Source: an uncultured Parabacteroides sp.
GTDB taxonomy: Bacteria; Bacteroidota; Bacteroidia; Bacteroidales; Tannerellaceae
Assembly (NCBI GenBank): GCA_949289155.1
Contig: CASEMX010000006.1
Span: 1 to 64,000, forward strand
Length of the DNA stretch: 64,000 nucleotides
Reading direction: 5' to 3'
This document shows positions 1 to 9,681 of the stretch, one piece after another. Below the pieces are notes generated by a model. It was not told the DNA's origin. It was given only the letters and a program-made list of their open reading frames with translations, and searched no databases. The translations under genes and the position numbers were made by a program. How positions within the stretch are numbered: position 1 is the stretch's first letter; each line of letters begins with the position of its first letter.

Positions 1-265
1 CATCAACGCGCTCTATGCGGTAAATGAAATGGTGACGAACGACGAATCGAAGCGCGAGGCGCTGAAGAAACTCATCGACGACCTGAACGCCATCGTAGTC
101 CGTTTCCAAATGGATATGAAAGGAAAAACGTCGGTCGAGGAGGAAGAGGTTCCCGGAACGGAAGAGCCATCGACGGGCGACGATACCCAAGAACCGGAGA
201 ACCCGGATGGCGGTGACGGAGGCGATGAAGAGAATCCATCGGGTCCGGGGATACCGAATCCGTGA
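1..265 (+). CDS. C-terminal part of a DUF6261-like protein (5' end outside window)
   Basis: The reading frame is open from base 2 and stops at 263-265, so the start lies upstream of the window. The visible 87 residues are a short helical stretch followed by a Glu/Asp/Pro/Gly-rich linker and the tail NPSGPGIPNP. The complete protein at 59085-59924 has the same layout and ends in the same ten residues; I place that protein in DUF6261, a Bacteroidales family of unknown function, so this is probably its paralogue. The ATG at base 29 is internal. A hairpin terminator follows at 309-338. Function unknown. Confidence 0.7.
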   Translation, partial: INALYAVNEMVTNDESKREALKKLIDDLNAIVVRFQMDMKGKTSVEEEEVPGTEEPSTGDDTQEPENPDGGDGGDEENPSGPGIPNP

Positions 266-266
266 T

Positions 267-304
267 AGGAATTACGAATTATGAATTACGAATTACGAAT
301 GAAA
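267..304. repeat. AT-rich simple repeat
   Basis: Just after the stop codon there are four imperfect copies of GAATTACGA/GAATTATGA. A similar degenerate tract (runs of AATTGAAA-like words) follows the related gene at 59931-59967. Confidence 0.6.
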
Positions 305-308
305 AATG

Positions 309-338
309 AGGGTGTGTCAAAAGCGCACCTTCTTTTTT
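309..338 (+). terminator. Rho-independent terminator
   Basis: GGTGTG (311-316) pairs with CGCACC (324-329), with one G-U pair, around a 7-nt loop. A T-rich tract follows at 330-338. It would end the transcript of the gene at 1-265. Confidence 0.65.
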
Positions 339-344
339 GTGGTA

Positions 345-549
345 CTACGGGCAAGTAAATAATGACGCCGAAGGAGGATGGCCTCGGCTGGTGAGCGTCA
401 AGCGAACGACCGGAACGAAGCGACCGGGAGCGTCGCCTGTTTGAGCGAAGCGAGTTTGCGGCGCGAGCAGCGGAGTGCAGGAAGTGAGTAGCGAAGCAGG
501 CGCAGCCTTGACCTTTTGGTTCTTTTGGGTCAAGCCAAAAGAACGAAGA
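345..549. repeat. GC-rich intergenic element ending in a 10-bp hairpin
   Basis: About 200 bases without a credible gene. The first part is rich in GAGCG/AAGCG words. It ends in a perfect inverted repeat, GTTCTTTTGG (519-528) and CCAAAAGAAC (535-544), with a 6-nt loop, six bases beyond the stop codon of the minus-strand gene at 550. From memory, sequence like this recurs between genes in Bacteroidales and is often translated into spurious peptides containing FWFFWVKPKE. The hairpin may end the minus-strand operon, but the T-tract is weak. Confidence 0.5.
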
Positions 550-2127
550 TTAATGTACGAACTTATTGCTCCGCTTCGGCGCGTCCTGCACCCGTTTCCG
601 TTTCACGACATAGATATCCTCCTTGTTTTGCGGGCGCAGATAATCATACCAGAAGAAATCCTTCAGCTCTTTCTGGTCGGGCTTCAGGTCCGGAATCGGC
701 GTGAGCAGCCCCTTCGGATTGTTGGTCACGCGCAGGCGCTCGATTTTATTCTGGTTCAGCCACATCGTGAGGTAGGCGCTCTGCAGGAAATTGAGTCCCA
801 CCATGCTGCCATCCTTCTCCAGCGGATAATAAATCGTCTCGACGCTGCCGGCGACATCGATTTGCCGCACCGCCTGCCCTTGGAAATAGGCCTTCAGGTC
901 GTTGCCCTTGATTTGATTGTAATAGGTCGTGTCCACCTCCTGCGCGGCGAAGGCGAATTGCTTGACATGCACGAAGTCGATGGTGCTGTCGTTCATGTAA
1001 ACCAGAATCGTGTCGCCATAGAGCTGGTACTGCGTGTTCCAGAGCACCGGGTCGTCATACATATATAATATGGAGTCGCGCGAATTGAACTGCATCGAAT
1101 CGCAGACGCCCTGCAGGTCGGTGCGGAAGAACCGCACGCCGTGGAACGCCTTCAGCTCGCGGTAGGTCGAATCGACCGTCGTCATCTGCAGCGTGTCGGC
1201 GTGGAGATAAAGCGTATCGCCCTGCGAATATTCGAGGCAGCGGGCACTATCGGTCGCGAAGGCATAGCCGGTCCGCTCGTCATAGTAGCCATACTCGCCT
1301 TTGAGCATGATATGCTGAAGCGTATCTTCGATGCACATATCCCCGAAGACCTCGCCGAATCCGTTCTGCCGGTCGTATGCGATGGAATCGCCCGTCAGGA
1401 TACGGTTTCCGGAGACCAATTCGGAGCGGTCGAGGAGCATCGCCGTGTTGTTCACCGTATCGTACCAGCCGCGCGAAGAGTAAATCGTGCCGCTGTCCGA
1501 GACAATCACGGAGGGCCCCAAGATGGTGGAGAGTTTCGATTCGGTATTGTAATGCAACGTGTCGGAATAGAGCGTGAAGTTGGGGTTCTCCAAGCGGACA
1601 CTGTCGTTGAACACCGCCCATTTCGTCGCCGGACTGTACTGCCCGTAGTAGGAGGAGAGCTGGTTGAGCGAATCGACAATCATTCCCCCCTCGAAATAGT
1701 AGCCGATATTGGGGATGCGCTCGTAGTTGAGGCTGTCGGTAAAGAGCGTGACCTGCCGGTTCTCCATCCGGACATTCTCGCGCAGGTAAGCGATGCGGGC
1801 ATCCCCGTCATAGAAGAGGTACTGCCCATAGACGAACAGCGTGTCGCCCTGTTCCATCCGGACGTTGCTGAATGCCTCCAGCGAATTGCTCTTCTCGTAA
1901 AAATAGGCGCTGTCGCAATACATGTACGAGCTGTCATGGCGGAAGCAGACATCGCCCACCAGCACCTGCGCTTCGGCATTGACCGCTTGGTCGAACGACA
2001 GGGTATTCGCGTGCTCCAGATAGACCTTCGTCTTCTTTACCTGCACCGAATCCTGCGCTTGCGACCAAGCGCACAGTACGCATCCGATAAACAGACAGAT
2101 GAGGGAAAATCTTCTTCTCTGCTTCAT
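550..2127 (-). CDS. OstA-like (LptA/LptD N-terminal-type) envelope protein
   Basis: 525 residues. A signal peptide covers about residues 1-25 and ends in SQAQ. The rest is a long series of short beta-strand repeats rich in Tyr, Asp and Leu, as in the OstA/LptA beta-jellyroll family that handles lipopolysaccharide in the periplasm. The length fits the Bacteroidetes OstA-like proteins, which have no LptD barrel. I start at the ATG at 2127, not the longer frame at 2217, because it gives a proper signal peptide and overlaps the stop of the upstream surA-like gene as ATGA, a sign of translational coupling. The operon pairs folding factors with an LPS-transport-type protein. Confidence 0.75.
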   Translation of the reverse strand: MKQRRRFSLICLFIGCVLCAWSQAQDSVQVKKTKVYLEHANTLSFDQAVNAEAQVLVGDVCFRHDSSYMYCDSAYFYEKSNSLEAFSNVRMEQGDTLFVYGQYLFYDGDARIAYLRENVRMENRQVTLFTDSLNYERIPNIGYYFEGGMIVDSLNQLSSYYGQYSPATKWAVFNDSVRLENPNFTLYSDTLHYNTESKLSTILGPSVIVSDSGTIYSSRGWYDTVNNTAMLLDRSELVSGNRILTGDSIAYDRQNGFGEVFGDMCIEDTLQHIMLKGEYGYYDERTGYAFATDSARCLEYSQGDTLYLHADTLQMTTVDSTYRELKAFHGVRFFRTDLQGVCDSMQFNSRDSILYMYDDPVLWNTQYQLYGDTILVYMNDSTIDFVHVKQFAFAAQEVDTTYYNQIKGNDLKAYFQGQAVRQIDVAGSVETIYYPLEKDGSMVGLNFLQSAYLTMWLNQNKIERLRVTNNPKGLLTPIPDLKPDQKELKDFFWYDYLRPQNKEDIYVVKRKRVQDAPKRSNKFVH

Positions 2128-3485
2128 TCTTTCACCCAACCCGGGAAACGGAAATCGCAGTTCTTCCAGCCGTCGCTGATGCGGACGTAGGTCGATTTCT
2201 GCTGTTCGCGAATCCAATTGTCCAACAATTCCTCGCGTTTCTTATTTTCAACGATAGACTTCAATGCCTGATAATCGTCGGAGAGGTTGGCTTTGTGCGC
2301 TTCGGTGCGAGCCCGGAGCTTGACAATCGCGATGACCTCCTTCTGCTTGTCGGTTGTCATCTGGAACGGATGGGATATTTCGCCCACCTTCATGTTATAG
2401 ACCACCTTGCCGACCTCTTGCGGAAGCTCGTGCAATTCGAAGCGCGGCGTGCCGGAGTTGGCGCTCTGGTAATTCTGGTTGACCATCAATCCCTTGTTGT
2501 TGCGGGTATCTTTATCGTAAGAAAGGAACGTGGCAGCCTCTTCGAAAGTGAATTTCTTTTCCTGCAGGCTATCGTAGATGGAATCCATCCGCGCCGTAGC
2601 TTCGGTCAGTTCCTTTTCCGATACTTTCGGCTTCAACAGGATATGGCGGCAGTTGATGCGGTCGCCTCGCTTTTCGATAAGCTGGATGATATGGTAGCCA
2701 TATTCCGTCTCGACAATCTGCGAGATATGCTTGGAGTCTTTCAGGTTGAAAGCGACGTTGGCAAACTCCGGCAGCAGCTGCGTCTTGGTCATGAATCCCA
2801 ATTCGCCGCCACGCATGGCAGAGCCCGGGTCTTCCGAATACAGACGTGCCAACGTAGAGAACTCATACTTCCCGGAGTTGATATCTTCGGTGAACTGACG
2901 CAGGCGCGCTTTGATGGCATCGGTCTCTTCGAAAGGAATCTTCGGTTCCATCGTGATGATTTGTACCTCGACAGTCATCGGGATATTCGGCAGACTGTCC
3001 TGCGGCAGCTGGTTGTAATACTTGCGGACTTCAGCCGGCGTCAATTTGATTTCGCCGACCAGCTTGCGCTGCATCTCTTCCACAATCTGCTGCTCCCGGA
3101 CCATTTCAATCTTCTCTTCCTTTATCTGCGAAAGCTTCTTATTGAAATATTCTTCCACCTTTTCTTTCGAGCCGATTTGTCCGATAACCGAGTTAATCCA
3201 TTGGTCGACGCTTTGGATAACTTGCGATTCCGAAACTTCCACACTGTCTATCTTGGCTTGGTTCAGATACAGTTTCTGAATGGCCATCTGTTCCGGAATG
3301 AAACAATAGGGGTCGCCTTCCAAACGTTCGCCGGCATTGAGCAGGTATAAACGTTGAGCTTCAACATCCGAGCGCAGGATAGCATCATCACCTACTACCC
3401 ACACGATTTCATCAATCACATTGTCCTGAGCTTTTAACAGCCAAGAACAACCAACTAAAAAACATACCAGTAAAATCCTATTCAT
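2124..3485 (-). CDS. surA: SurA-type periplasmic peptidyl-prolyl isomerase
   Basis: 453 residues. A signal peptide (about 1-20, ending LLKAQ) is followed by a SurA-type N-terminal helical region (about 21-165). Two parvulin domains follow, at about 172-270 and 278-390. Each has the late GYHIIQL-like or related beta-strand block, and the first has the GGELGF loop typical of parvulins. SurA helps outer-membrane proteins fold and turns prolyl bonds in the periplasm. The gene is second to last in a four-gene minus-strand operon and overlaps the OstA-like gene by 4 bases. Several Bacteroidales parvulins look alike, so strict orthology with E. coli SurA is not certain. Confidence 0.85.
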   Translation of the reverse strand: MNRILLVCFLVGCSWLLKAQDNVIDEIVWVVGDDAILRSDVEAQRLYLLNAGERLEGDPYCFIPEQMAIQKLYLNQAKIDSVEVSESQVIQSVDQWINSVIGQIGSKEKVEEYFNKKLSQIKEEKIEMVREQQIVEEMQRKLVGEIKLTPAEVRKYYNQLPQDSLPNIPMTVEVQIITMEPKIPFEETDAIKARLRQFTEDINSGKYEFSTLARLYSEDPGSAMRGGELGFMTKTQLLPEFANVAFNLKDSKHISQIVETEYGYHIIQLIEKRGDRINCRHILLKPKVSEKELTEATARMDSIYDSLQEKKFTFEEAATFLSYDKDTRNNKGLMVNQNYQSANSGTPRFELHELPQEVGKVVYNMKVGEISHPFQMTTDKQKEVIAIVKLRARTEAHKANLSDDYQALKSIVENKKREELLDNWIREQQKSTYVRISDGWKNCDFRFPGWVKE

Positions 3486-3512
3486 TGTATCATCCTTTTA
3501 TTTTATTGCCAT

Positions 3513-4373
3513 TCAAAGTTGCTCGGTAGGAAAAGTCACCTTGCCGCTCCGTATGGCATCATTATATAATTCTTCTTCAAAATTCTTCAAAAACTGAATC
3601 TTCTGCTGATTGACCAGCATATCGACCACTTGCGTATTGGCATAATCAAAAGGAGCGATATCTCCTTTAAGCAGATATTCTTTTATGTTCAATAGATAAC
3701 AGAAACTGCTGTCTGCCGTCTCAATGAAAGAATGCGTGCGCAAGAAATCCTCCTCTTTCGTGATTTTGACCGGAATCGTAGCGATGACTTCATCGAAACT
3801 AATCCATTTGTCGTAAAAATATTCATATACGGCGGCGTTCTGCACACTGTATTTCTCTATTTTTTCTATTTCGGATTCGGCACTTGAGCGATACCATTTC
3901 TTTACATCCGACAGATTCGGGGCATCGACCGGTATCTTCAGGAATAATCCCTTGATTAAGTTATGGTCCAAAACGAACTCGTTCCGGTTATTGTCATAAA
4001 ATGCGCGTTTCTCCTCTTCGGACAGGTTTGCCGACAGCCGTTCTTCAATCAGTTGCTCTTGGTATCGGTAGCGGATTAAAGAGTGGCGGTAAGCATCGAC
4101 CAGTTGATTGATTTCAGCTTTGTCCTCATTCGAGAGATTCTGCATGGCGACGTCATAAACCAAGCTGTTTTTGACCCATTGCTTAATGTAACTTTCCGCC
4201 CAAATCAAACTGTCCGCCGGAGATAAGCGCGCCGGCAATACGGCCTTCAATTCAGCCAAAGATAAAGTACGGTCATCCACTTTCACCAATACATCCTGCT
4301 GCCCTATCGATTGCTTTTGCCGGCAACCGAAGAACATCAGAAGGAACAGTATGAACGTGCAACCGATTTTCAT
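3513..4373 (-). CDS. SurA-related lipoprotein without an evident PPIase domain
   Basis: 286 residues. The N-terminus is a lipoprotein signal with Cys17 after LMFFG. The body is mostly charged helices resembling the N- and C-terminal chaperone parts of SurA/PpiD-like proteins. I see no parvulin catalytic block (no GYHII-like or GGxLG-like motif). It lies 27 bases upstream of surA and 7 bases after the next isomerase gene, so all are probably co-transcribed. A holdase role in the periplasm is inferred from context only. Confidence 0.6.
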   Translation of the reverse strand: MKIGCTFILFLLMFFGCRQKQSIGQQDVLVKVDDRTLSLAELKAVLPARLSPADSLIWAESYIKQWVKNSLVYDVAMQNLSNEDKAEINQLVDAYRHSLIRYRYQEQLIEERLSANLSEEEKRAFYDNNRNEFVLDHNLIKGLFLKIPVDAPNLSDVKKWYRSSAESEIEKIEKYSVQNAAVYEYFYDKWISFDEVIATIPVKITKEEDFLRTHSFIETADSSFCYLLNIKEYLLKGDIAPFDYANTQVVDMLVNQQKIQFLKNFEEELYNDAIRSGKVTFPTEQL

Positions 4374-4380
4374 AAGCCGT

Positions 4381-5955
4381 TTATTTGTTTTTTGCAGCGT
4401 TCTTCAACGCTTTCCAATTGACGGTGATAGAATATTTGTCTCTTAATTCTTTGAGCCATGCCTCTTCTATCTCTTTCTGTTCATCTGCGGGTTTATTCCA
4501 TACCTTTTCATTGCTGATGGCAAAGAGAAGGATGCCATCCCGGTATTCATTGATGAGCAAATTGAATTCGGGATGTTTCTTTGTCAGGTTCTTCCGCTCC
4601 ATATTGGTAAGGATTTCCCGGACAAAAAGGTCATATACCTCTTGCATGAAATCGCCGGAGTAGGTCTTTACGGAGAAAGGACAGCGTTGCAAATAGATGG
4701 CAAAGTCACTTTGTGTGAAATTGACCGTATCCATACGAGCCAATGTCTTTTCCATTGATTGCGCTTTCTCGAAGAACGCTTTATCGGTTGGGAAATGGTC
4801 GTAGCACAATTGCTCTAATTCGGCGTAAGCCTCCGGATAGAACGTATAATTATACTCTTTTTTCATCCGGTCGTCAAAGCCTTTATATAATGCGAAGTTC
4901 CATTCGCCTTGTGCCATCTTCCGATGCCAAGATTTTTTTATCTCATTTAATGATGGTTTATCCAGCTTCTTAATTAATTTGATAATATGATAACCGAATT
5001 GCGTTTTGAACGGTTGCGAAACATCTCCCGGATTCTGCAAGGCAAAAGCCTCTTTTTCGAAATCCTGAACCATTTCTCCGAGACCGAAAACAGGCAATAC
5101 GCCCTGTTTCGCAGCAGTTGCTTTATCCGCAGAGAACTGGGCAGCTAATTCGCCGAAGTCACTGCCCGATAAGATTTGATGATAAATCGAATCGGCCTGC
5201 TCCTTGACCTGAACTTCGCTCAGTTTTACCGAGTCTTGTGTAAAGGGAAGTAATATATGAGCGACTTGTACCCGTCCCGGATTGGGAATTCTCCGGTGTA
5301 ATTTTACGATGTGAAATCCTAATTTTGTGCGTATAGGCATGGAAAGTTCCCCTTCCGGCATATTGTAAACAGCATCTTCAAAAGCTTTAACGGTGCGCAT
5401 GGGATAAAATCCGCGCACACGCTCATATCCGATGTGTTTGGGATCTTCCTGCATCAATTCCTTTCCCACGGTTTCAAAGTTTTCTCCGTTTTGGAGGCGT
5501 TGGCGAATTCCCAAAGCCCGTTGATAAACAGAAACTGTATCTTTCCCTACTGTTTTTTCGGGCAGGAACAATAGAATATGACTCAGGTCCAGTACTTCGT
5601 TCATGCGAGAATATTCTGCTTCGATTGTCTGTTCTTCTGCCGCTTTATCGGATAAATAGCTGGCAATAAGTTCTGAGCGGTATTTATTCAATTCCTCTTC
5701 GAAGTCTTTGGTCTTATCCATCTGTTGAGATTCCGCATCCGCAACTTTTAGCTTGAAGTTTTCGAATAATTGTACGAAATCTTTTAATTTCTTTTCGTCA
5801 GAAAGATCATTTTCTCCATTCTTTTCTGCGGAATAAAAGAATTCGGATATAGAAACCGGCTTATCACCAATGGTCATAGCCACTGTGTCCGGAAGAGATT
5901 TGGCTGAACCCGAAATGCTTGCTAAAAGTAAAGCTGATACAAAAAACTTTTTCAT
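4381..5955 (-). CDS. Periplasmic peptidyl-prolyl isomerase with two parvulin domains
   Basis: 524 residues. A signal peptide (about 1-19) precedes a helical N-terminal region. Two parvulin domains follow at about 125-225 and 230-330; both contain the LGFHIVKL/FGYHIIKL strand, and each opens with a VxHILL-type strand. A helical C-terminal region of about 190 residues follows. I use the ATG at 5955 because the frame's first codon at 5958 is TTG. It is the first gene of the operon running down to 550, with a candidate promoter upstream. It resembles SurA/PrsA-type foldases of the Bacteroidales envelope. Confidence 0.85.
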   Translation of the reverse strand: MKKFFVSALLLASISGSAKSLPDTVAMTIGDKPVSISEFFYSAEKNGENDLSDEKKLKDFVQLFENFKLKVADAESQQMDKTKDFEEELNKYRSELIASYLSDKAAEEQTIEAEYSRMNEVLDLSHILLFLPEKTVGKDTVSVYQRALGIRQRLQNGENFETVGKELMQEDPKHIGYERVRGFYPMRTVKAFEDAVYNMPEGELSMPIRTKLGFHIVKLHRRIPNPGRVQVAHILLPFTQDSVKLSEVQVKEQADSIYHQILSGSDFGELAAQFSADKATAAKQGVLPVFGLGEMVQDFEKEAFALQNPGDVSQPFKTQFGYHIIKLIKKLDKPSLNEIKKSWHRKMAQGEWNFALYKGFDDRMKKEYNYTFYPEAYAELEQLCYDHFPTDKAFFEKAQSMEKTLARMDTVNFTQSDFAIYLQRCPFSVKTYSGDFMQEVYDLFVREILTNMERKNLTKKHPEFNLLINEYRDGILLFAISNEKVWNKPADEQKEIEEAWLKELRDKYSITVNWKALKNAAKNK

Positions 5956-5991
5956 CAATGAATAATTTTGATGCTACAAATTTGCAATTAC

Positions 5992-5999
5992 AAAAATAC
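5992..5999 (-). promoter_or_regulatory. Candidate -7 box of the parvulin/OstA-like operon
   Basis: On the minus strand the sequence reads TATTTTTG, a full match to the Bacteroidetes -7 consensus TAnnTTTG, about 37 bases before the start codon. I see no good -33 TTTG at the right distance. Confidence 0.4.
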
Positions 6000-6074
6000 A
6001 TCAATAAAACGGACAGATAGCAGAATTAGTATATCTATCTGTTAAATTAGTGTTTTTTAGTTTTTAGTGTATCG

Positions 6075-6140
6075 GTTAAAAACGAACTTGGGAATTTTGA
6101 GAAGTTTTTCTCCGTTTCTTTTCCCAAAATCCCCAAGTTT
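6075..6140 (-). terminator. Terminator-like hairpin after recQ
   Basis: On the minus strand, AACTTGGGGATTTTGGGAA (6122-6140) pairs imperfectly with the sequence at 6084-6103 across a loop of about 20 nt. CGTTTTTAACC follows. It lies about 45 bases after the recQ stop. Confidence 0.6.
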
Positions 6141-6182
6141 ATTTTAAATATTCAATTATTATCGAGAGTATGCACGATGTTT

Positions 6183-8363
6183 TTAGTTTGCCATTTCAGA
6201 AAGGAATTTGATACGTACCAACCGAATTTCTTCTTCTGTGTAATCTCCTCCCAATTCTTCGATTGCTTCTTCCAAATCGTCAGTTTCCGAATCTTTGAAA
6301 TAGTCGTAAATATCTTGGATATGGTCTTCGTCCATGACTTCATTCAGAAAATAATCGATATTGATACGTGTTCCGGAATAAACAATTGCTTCAATTTCAT
6401 CTAACAGCTCACTAAACTCCAAACCTTTGGAGACGGCAATGTCATCTAATGCGACTTTTCGGTCGATGCTTTGTACAATCCATACTTTTAATTTAGATTT
6501 ATTCGCAACCGTTCGTACACGCAAATCTTCTGGTCGTTCGATTTCATTTTCTTCTACATGCTTTTTAATTAATGCAATGAATTCTGCTCCGTAACGTTTT
6601 GCTTTACCTGCCCCGACACCAGGAATGTTTTGTAATTCTTCTAATGTAATAGGATAGGTCGTAGCCATCGCTTCCAGAGATGGATCTTGAAAAATGACAA
6701 AAGGCGGAACTTCTAAACGTTTAGACAATTTCTTTCTCAAATCCTTCATCATAGAATAGAGAACAGGATCGACGGCGCATGATGCACTTCCGCGAACCGG
6801 AGCCTCTTCTGTCTCTTCTTCAAATTCGTTGTCTTCTGTAATTTTGAATGAAACCGGTTTTTTCATGAATTCTTTCCCTTTCGGAGAAATCTTCAATAAA
6901 CCATAATTTTCAATGTCCTTTTTTAGATAACCTGCGATTAATGCTTGGCGGATAACAGCGTTCCAAGTTTTCTCACTTTCATCTTGGCCAGAAGCAAAAA
7001 CTTCTAATTCGTTATGCTTGTATGACTGTATTTCTGACGTTTCATTTCCAACCAGCATATTGACAATATATTCTGCCTTAAATTTTTCTTTCAATGTGCT
7101 GATAACTTCCAGCACTGCACTCAACAATTCTTTAGCTTCCACTTGTTTTTTAGGATTCAAACAATTATCACAATTTCCACAATTATCTTCTGGATATGCT
7201 TCTCCGAAATAGTGGAGTAATACTTTTCTTCTGCAAACCGATGTTTCAGCATAAGCCGCTGTTTCAAGTAGCAATTGTTTACCTATTTCCTGTTCAGCTA
7301 CAGGCTTACCTTGCATGAATTTCTCTAATTTCTGTAGATCTTTGTAAGCATAGAAAGCAATACACTTACCTTCTCCGCCATCTCTGCCGGCACGTCCTGT
7401 TTCTTGATAATAGCCTTCCAGACTTTTAGGGATATCATAATGAATTACATAACGTACATCTGGCTTATCTATTCCCATTCCAAAAGCAATTGTCGCGACA
7501 ATTACATCTACTTTTTCCATCAAGAATGCATCTTGATTGGAAGAGCGGACTTGGGAATCCATTCCTGCATGATAGGGTAAAGCTTTGATGCCGTTAGCCT
7601 TCAATATATCTGCAAATTCCTCAACTTTTTTACGACTTAAACAATAAATAATTCCTGATTTACCCTCATTGTTCTTAATGAACTTAATGATATCGCGGTC
7701 GATATTTGCTGTTTTCGGACGTACCTCGTAATACAAATTCTCTCGGTTGAATGAAGATTTGAAAACGGTGGCGTCAGTCATTCCTAAATTCTTTTGGATG
7801 TCGTGTTGCACTTTGGGCGTAGCTGTTGCGGTCAGTGCAATTAACGGACGTTTACCTATTTCATTAATGATCGGACGAATCCTACGATATTCAGGTCGGA
7901 AATCATGTCCCCACTCAGAGATACAATGCGCTTCGTCAACGGCATAAAATGAAATCTTTACTTGACGAAGAAATTCAACATTCTCTTCTTTTGTTAGGGA
8001 TTCAGGAGCTACATACAGTAGTTTTGTTTTTCCGGATAGTATGTCCCCCTTTACTTGATCTATAGCTGATTTACTCAACGAAGAATTGATAAAATGGGCA
8101 ACTCCATCTTCTTCGCTGAAGTTACGCATGGCATCTACCTGATTTTTCATCAAAGCGATAAGAGGAGATACAACAATAGCCGTTCCTTCCATCATCAGGG
8201 AAGGTAACTGATAGCATAAAGATTTTCCTCCGCCAGTAGGCATTAATACAAAAGTATCTTTACCTGCCAACACATTTTCAATAATTGCTTTTTGGTTTCC
8301 TTTGAAGGTATCAAAACCAAAATGTTTCTTCAATGCCTCTGTTACGTTATCTTTTTTTGCCAT
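6183..8363 (-). CDS. recQ: ATP-dependent DNA helicase RecQ
   Basis: 726 residues. Superfamily 2 helicase motifs are in order: motif I PTGGGKS near residue 44, DEAHCISEWGHDFRPEY for motif II and the RecQ aromatic loop, and QETGRAGRDG for motif VI. A Cys cluster around CGNCDNC gives the RecQ zinc-binding domain. An HRDC domain lies around residues 530-610, with a further C-terminal helical region of about 110 residues. RecQ unwinds DNA 3' to 5' in repair and fork restart. The ATG at 8363 is chosen over the GTG two codons upstream. It lies 31 bases after clpX on the same strand. Confidence 0.95.
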   Translation of the reverse strand: MAKKDNVTEALKKHFGFDTFKGNQKAIIENVLAGKDTFVLMPTGGGKSLCYQLPSLMMEGTAIVVSPLIALMKNQVDAMRNFSEEDGVAHFINSSLSKSAIDQVKGDILSGKTKLLYVAPESLTKEENVEFLRQVKISFYAVDEAHCISEWGHDFRPEYRRIRPIINEIGKRPLIALTATATPKVQHDIQKNLGMTDATVFKSSFNRENLYYEVRPKTANIDRDIIKFIKNNEGKSGIIYCLSRKKVEEFADILKANGIKALPYHAGMDSQVRSSNQDAFLMEKVDVIVATIAFGMGIDKPDVRYVIHYDIPKSLEGYYQETGRAGRDGGEGKCIAFYAYKDLQKLEKFMQGKPVAEQEIGKQLLLETAAYAETSVCRRKVLLHYFGEAYPEDNCGNCDNCLNPKKQVEAKELLSAVLEVISTLKEKFKAEYIVNMLVGNETSEIQSYKHNELEVFASGQDESEKTWNAVIRQALIAGYLKKDIENYGLLKISPKGKEFMKKPVSFKITEDNEFEEETEEAPVRGSASCAVDPVLYSMMKDLRKKLSKRLEVPPFVIFQDPSLEAMATTYPITLEELQNIPGVGAGKAKRYGAEFIALIKKHVEENEIERPEDLRVRTVANKSKLKVWIVQSIDRKVALDDIAVSKGLEFSELLDEIEAIVYSGTRINIDYFLNEVMDEDHIQDIYDYFKDSETDDLEEAIEELGGDYTEEEIRLVRIKFLSEMAN

Positions 8364-8394
8364 ACTCACTATGATTAGAAATAGGTTTACTTTT

Positions 8395-9627
8395 TTATCC
8401 TGCCACTTGTAAGCGGTTTACATCAGATTTTGCAAATTGTTCTTTTGCATATTCCAGAGTTACTTGGAGTTCCTTTTTATTTTCAGAAGGCATGCTGAAC
8501 ATTGCATCCATCATGATGGCTTCTACGATAGAGCGTAGTCCTCGTGCTCCTAATTTAAACTCCATTGCTTTATCTACAATAAATTCATAGACCGATTCAT
8601 CAAACGTTAGCTGAATGCCATCCATGGCAAACAATTTGATGTACTGTTTGATAATCGAATTTTTCGGCTCGGTTAAGATATTCCGTAAAGCCTGACGATC
8701 TAACGGATTCAAATAAGTTAGAATAGGCAAACGGCCAATGATTTCCGGAATCAAGCCGAAAGATTTCAAATCTGCCGGAGTAATATACTTCAACAGATTA
8801 TTACAGTCAACTTGAGCCGTATCTTTGCTGGCTGCATAACCAACAACTCGTGTATTCAGGCGTTGGGCTATTTTCTTTTCGATTCCATCAAAAGCTCCGC
8901 CGCAAATAAATAAAATATTTTTGGTATCTACAGGAATCATTTTCTGTTCCGGATGTTTACGTCCTCCCTGTGGGGGAACATTAACGACCGAGCCTTCTAA
9001 TAATTTCAGCAGCCCTTGTTGAACACCTTCTCCGCTGACATCCCTTGTAATAGAAGGATTGTCTCCTTTACGAGCTATTTTGTCAATTTCATCAATAAAT
9101 ACGATACCTCGTTCAGCTGATTCTACATCATAATCGGCAGCTTGCAGCAAACGAGTTAGAATGCTTTCAATATCTTCCCCTACATATCCTGCTTGCGTTA
9201 AGACTGTTGCATCTACAATCGCAAATGGAACATGCAGTAACTTTGCAATTGTGCGCGCTAAGAGCGTTTTCCCTGTACCTGTTGAGCCAACCATGATGAT
9301 ATTTGACTTTTCGATTTCCACATCGTCATTTGTTTCATCCTGCAATAATCGTTTGTAATGATTATAAACAGAAACAGACAAATAACGTTTGGCATCATTT
9401 TGTCCTATCACATATTGGTCAAGGAACTTTTTTATATCTTCGGGCTTAGGTAAGTCTTCCCGATTGATATCTAATTTTGATTTCTTTTTCCCTAATTGCT
9501 CTTTTACAATCTCGTATGCTTGCGTAGCGCATTCGTCACAGATAGCTCCATTGATGCCGTTGATCAATAGTTTCACATCTCGACTTGTCCGTCCGCAAAA
9601 CGTACAAGAATCGCCTGATTTGGCCAT
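8395..9627 (-). CDS. clpX: ATP-dependent Clp protease ATP-binding subunit ClpX
   Basis: 410 residues. The N-terminal zinc-binding domain has Cys8, Cys11, Cys30 and Cys33. The AAA+ domain shows Walker A GSTGTGKT, Walker [11 protein letters not shown] and sensor/arginine-finger regions typical of ClpX. ClpX is the hexameric unfoldase that recognises tagged substrates and feeds them to ClpP in the cytosol. It lies directly downstream of clpP (54-base gap) and upstream of recQ. Confidence 0.97.
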   Translation of the reverse strand: MAKSGDSCTFCGRTSRDVKLLINGINGAICDECATQAYEIVKEQLGKKKSKLDINREDLPKPEDIKKFLDQYVIGQNDAKRYLSVSVYNHYKRLLQDETNDDVEIEKSNIIMVGSTGTGKTLLARTIAKLLHVPFAIVDATVLTQAGYVGEDIESILTRLLQAADYDVESAERGIVFIDEIDKIARKGDNPSITRDVSGEGVQQGLLKLLEGSVVNVPPQGGRKHPEQKMIPVDTKNILFICGGAFDGIEKKIAQRLNTRVVGYAASKDTAQVDCNNLLKYITPADLKSFGLIPEIIGRLPILTYLNPLDRQALRNILTEPKNSIIKQYIKLFAMDGIQLTFDESVYEFIVDKAMEFKLGARGLRSIVEAIMMDAMFSMPSENKKELQVTLEYAKEQFAKSDVNRLQVAG

Positions 9628-9681
9628 ATATTCTAATTTAATTATTACTCAGTTATCAGTTATACCTTAATTATATCATTG

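Noticed and set aside
1141..2190. 349-codon plus-strand frame opposite the OstA-like gene, and a similar one at 475-1068
   Set aside because: Shadow frames of a GC-biased coding strand; no signal, domain or promoter.
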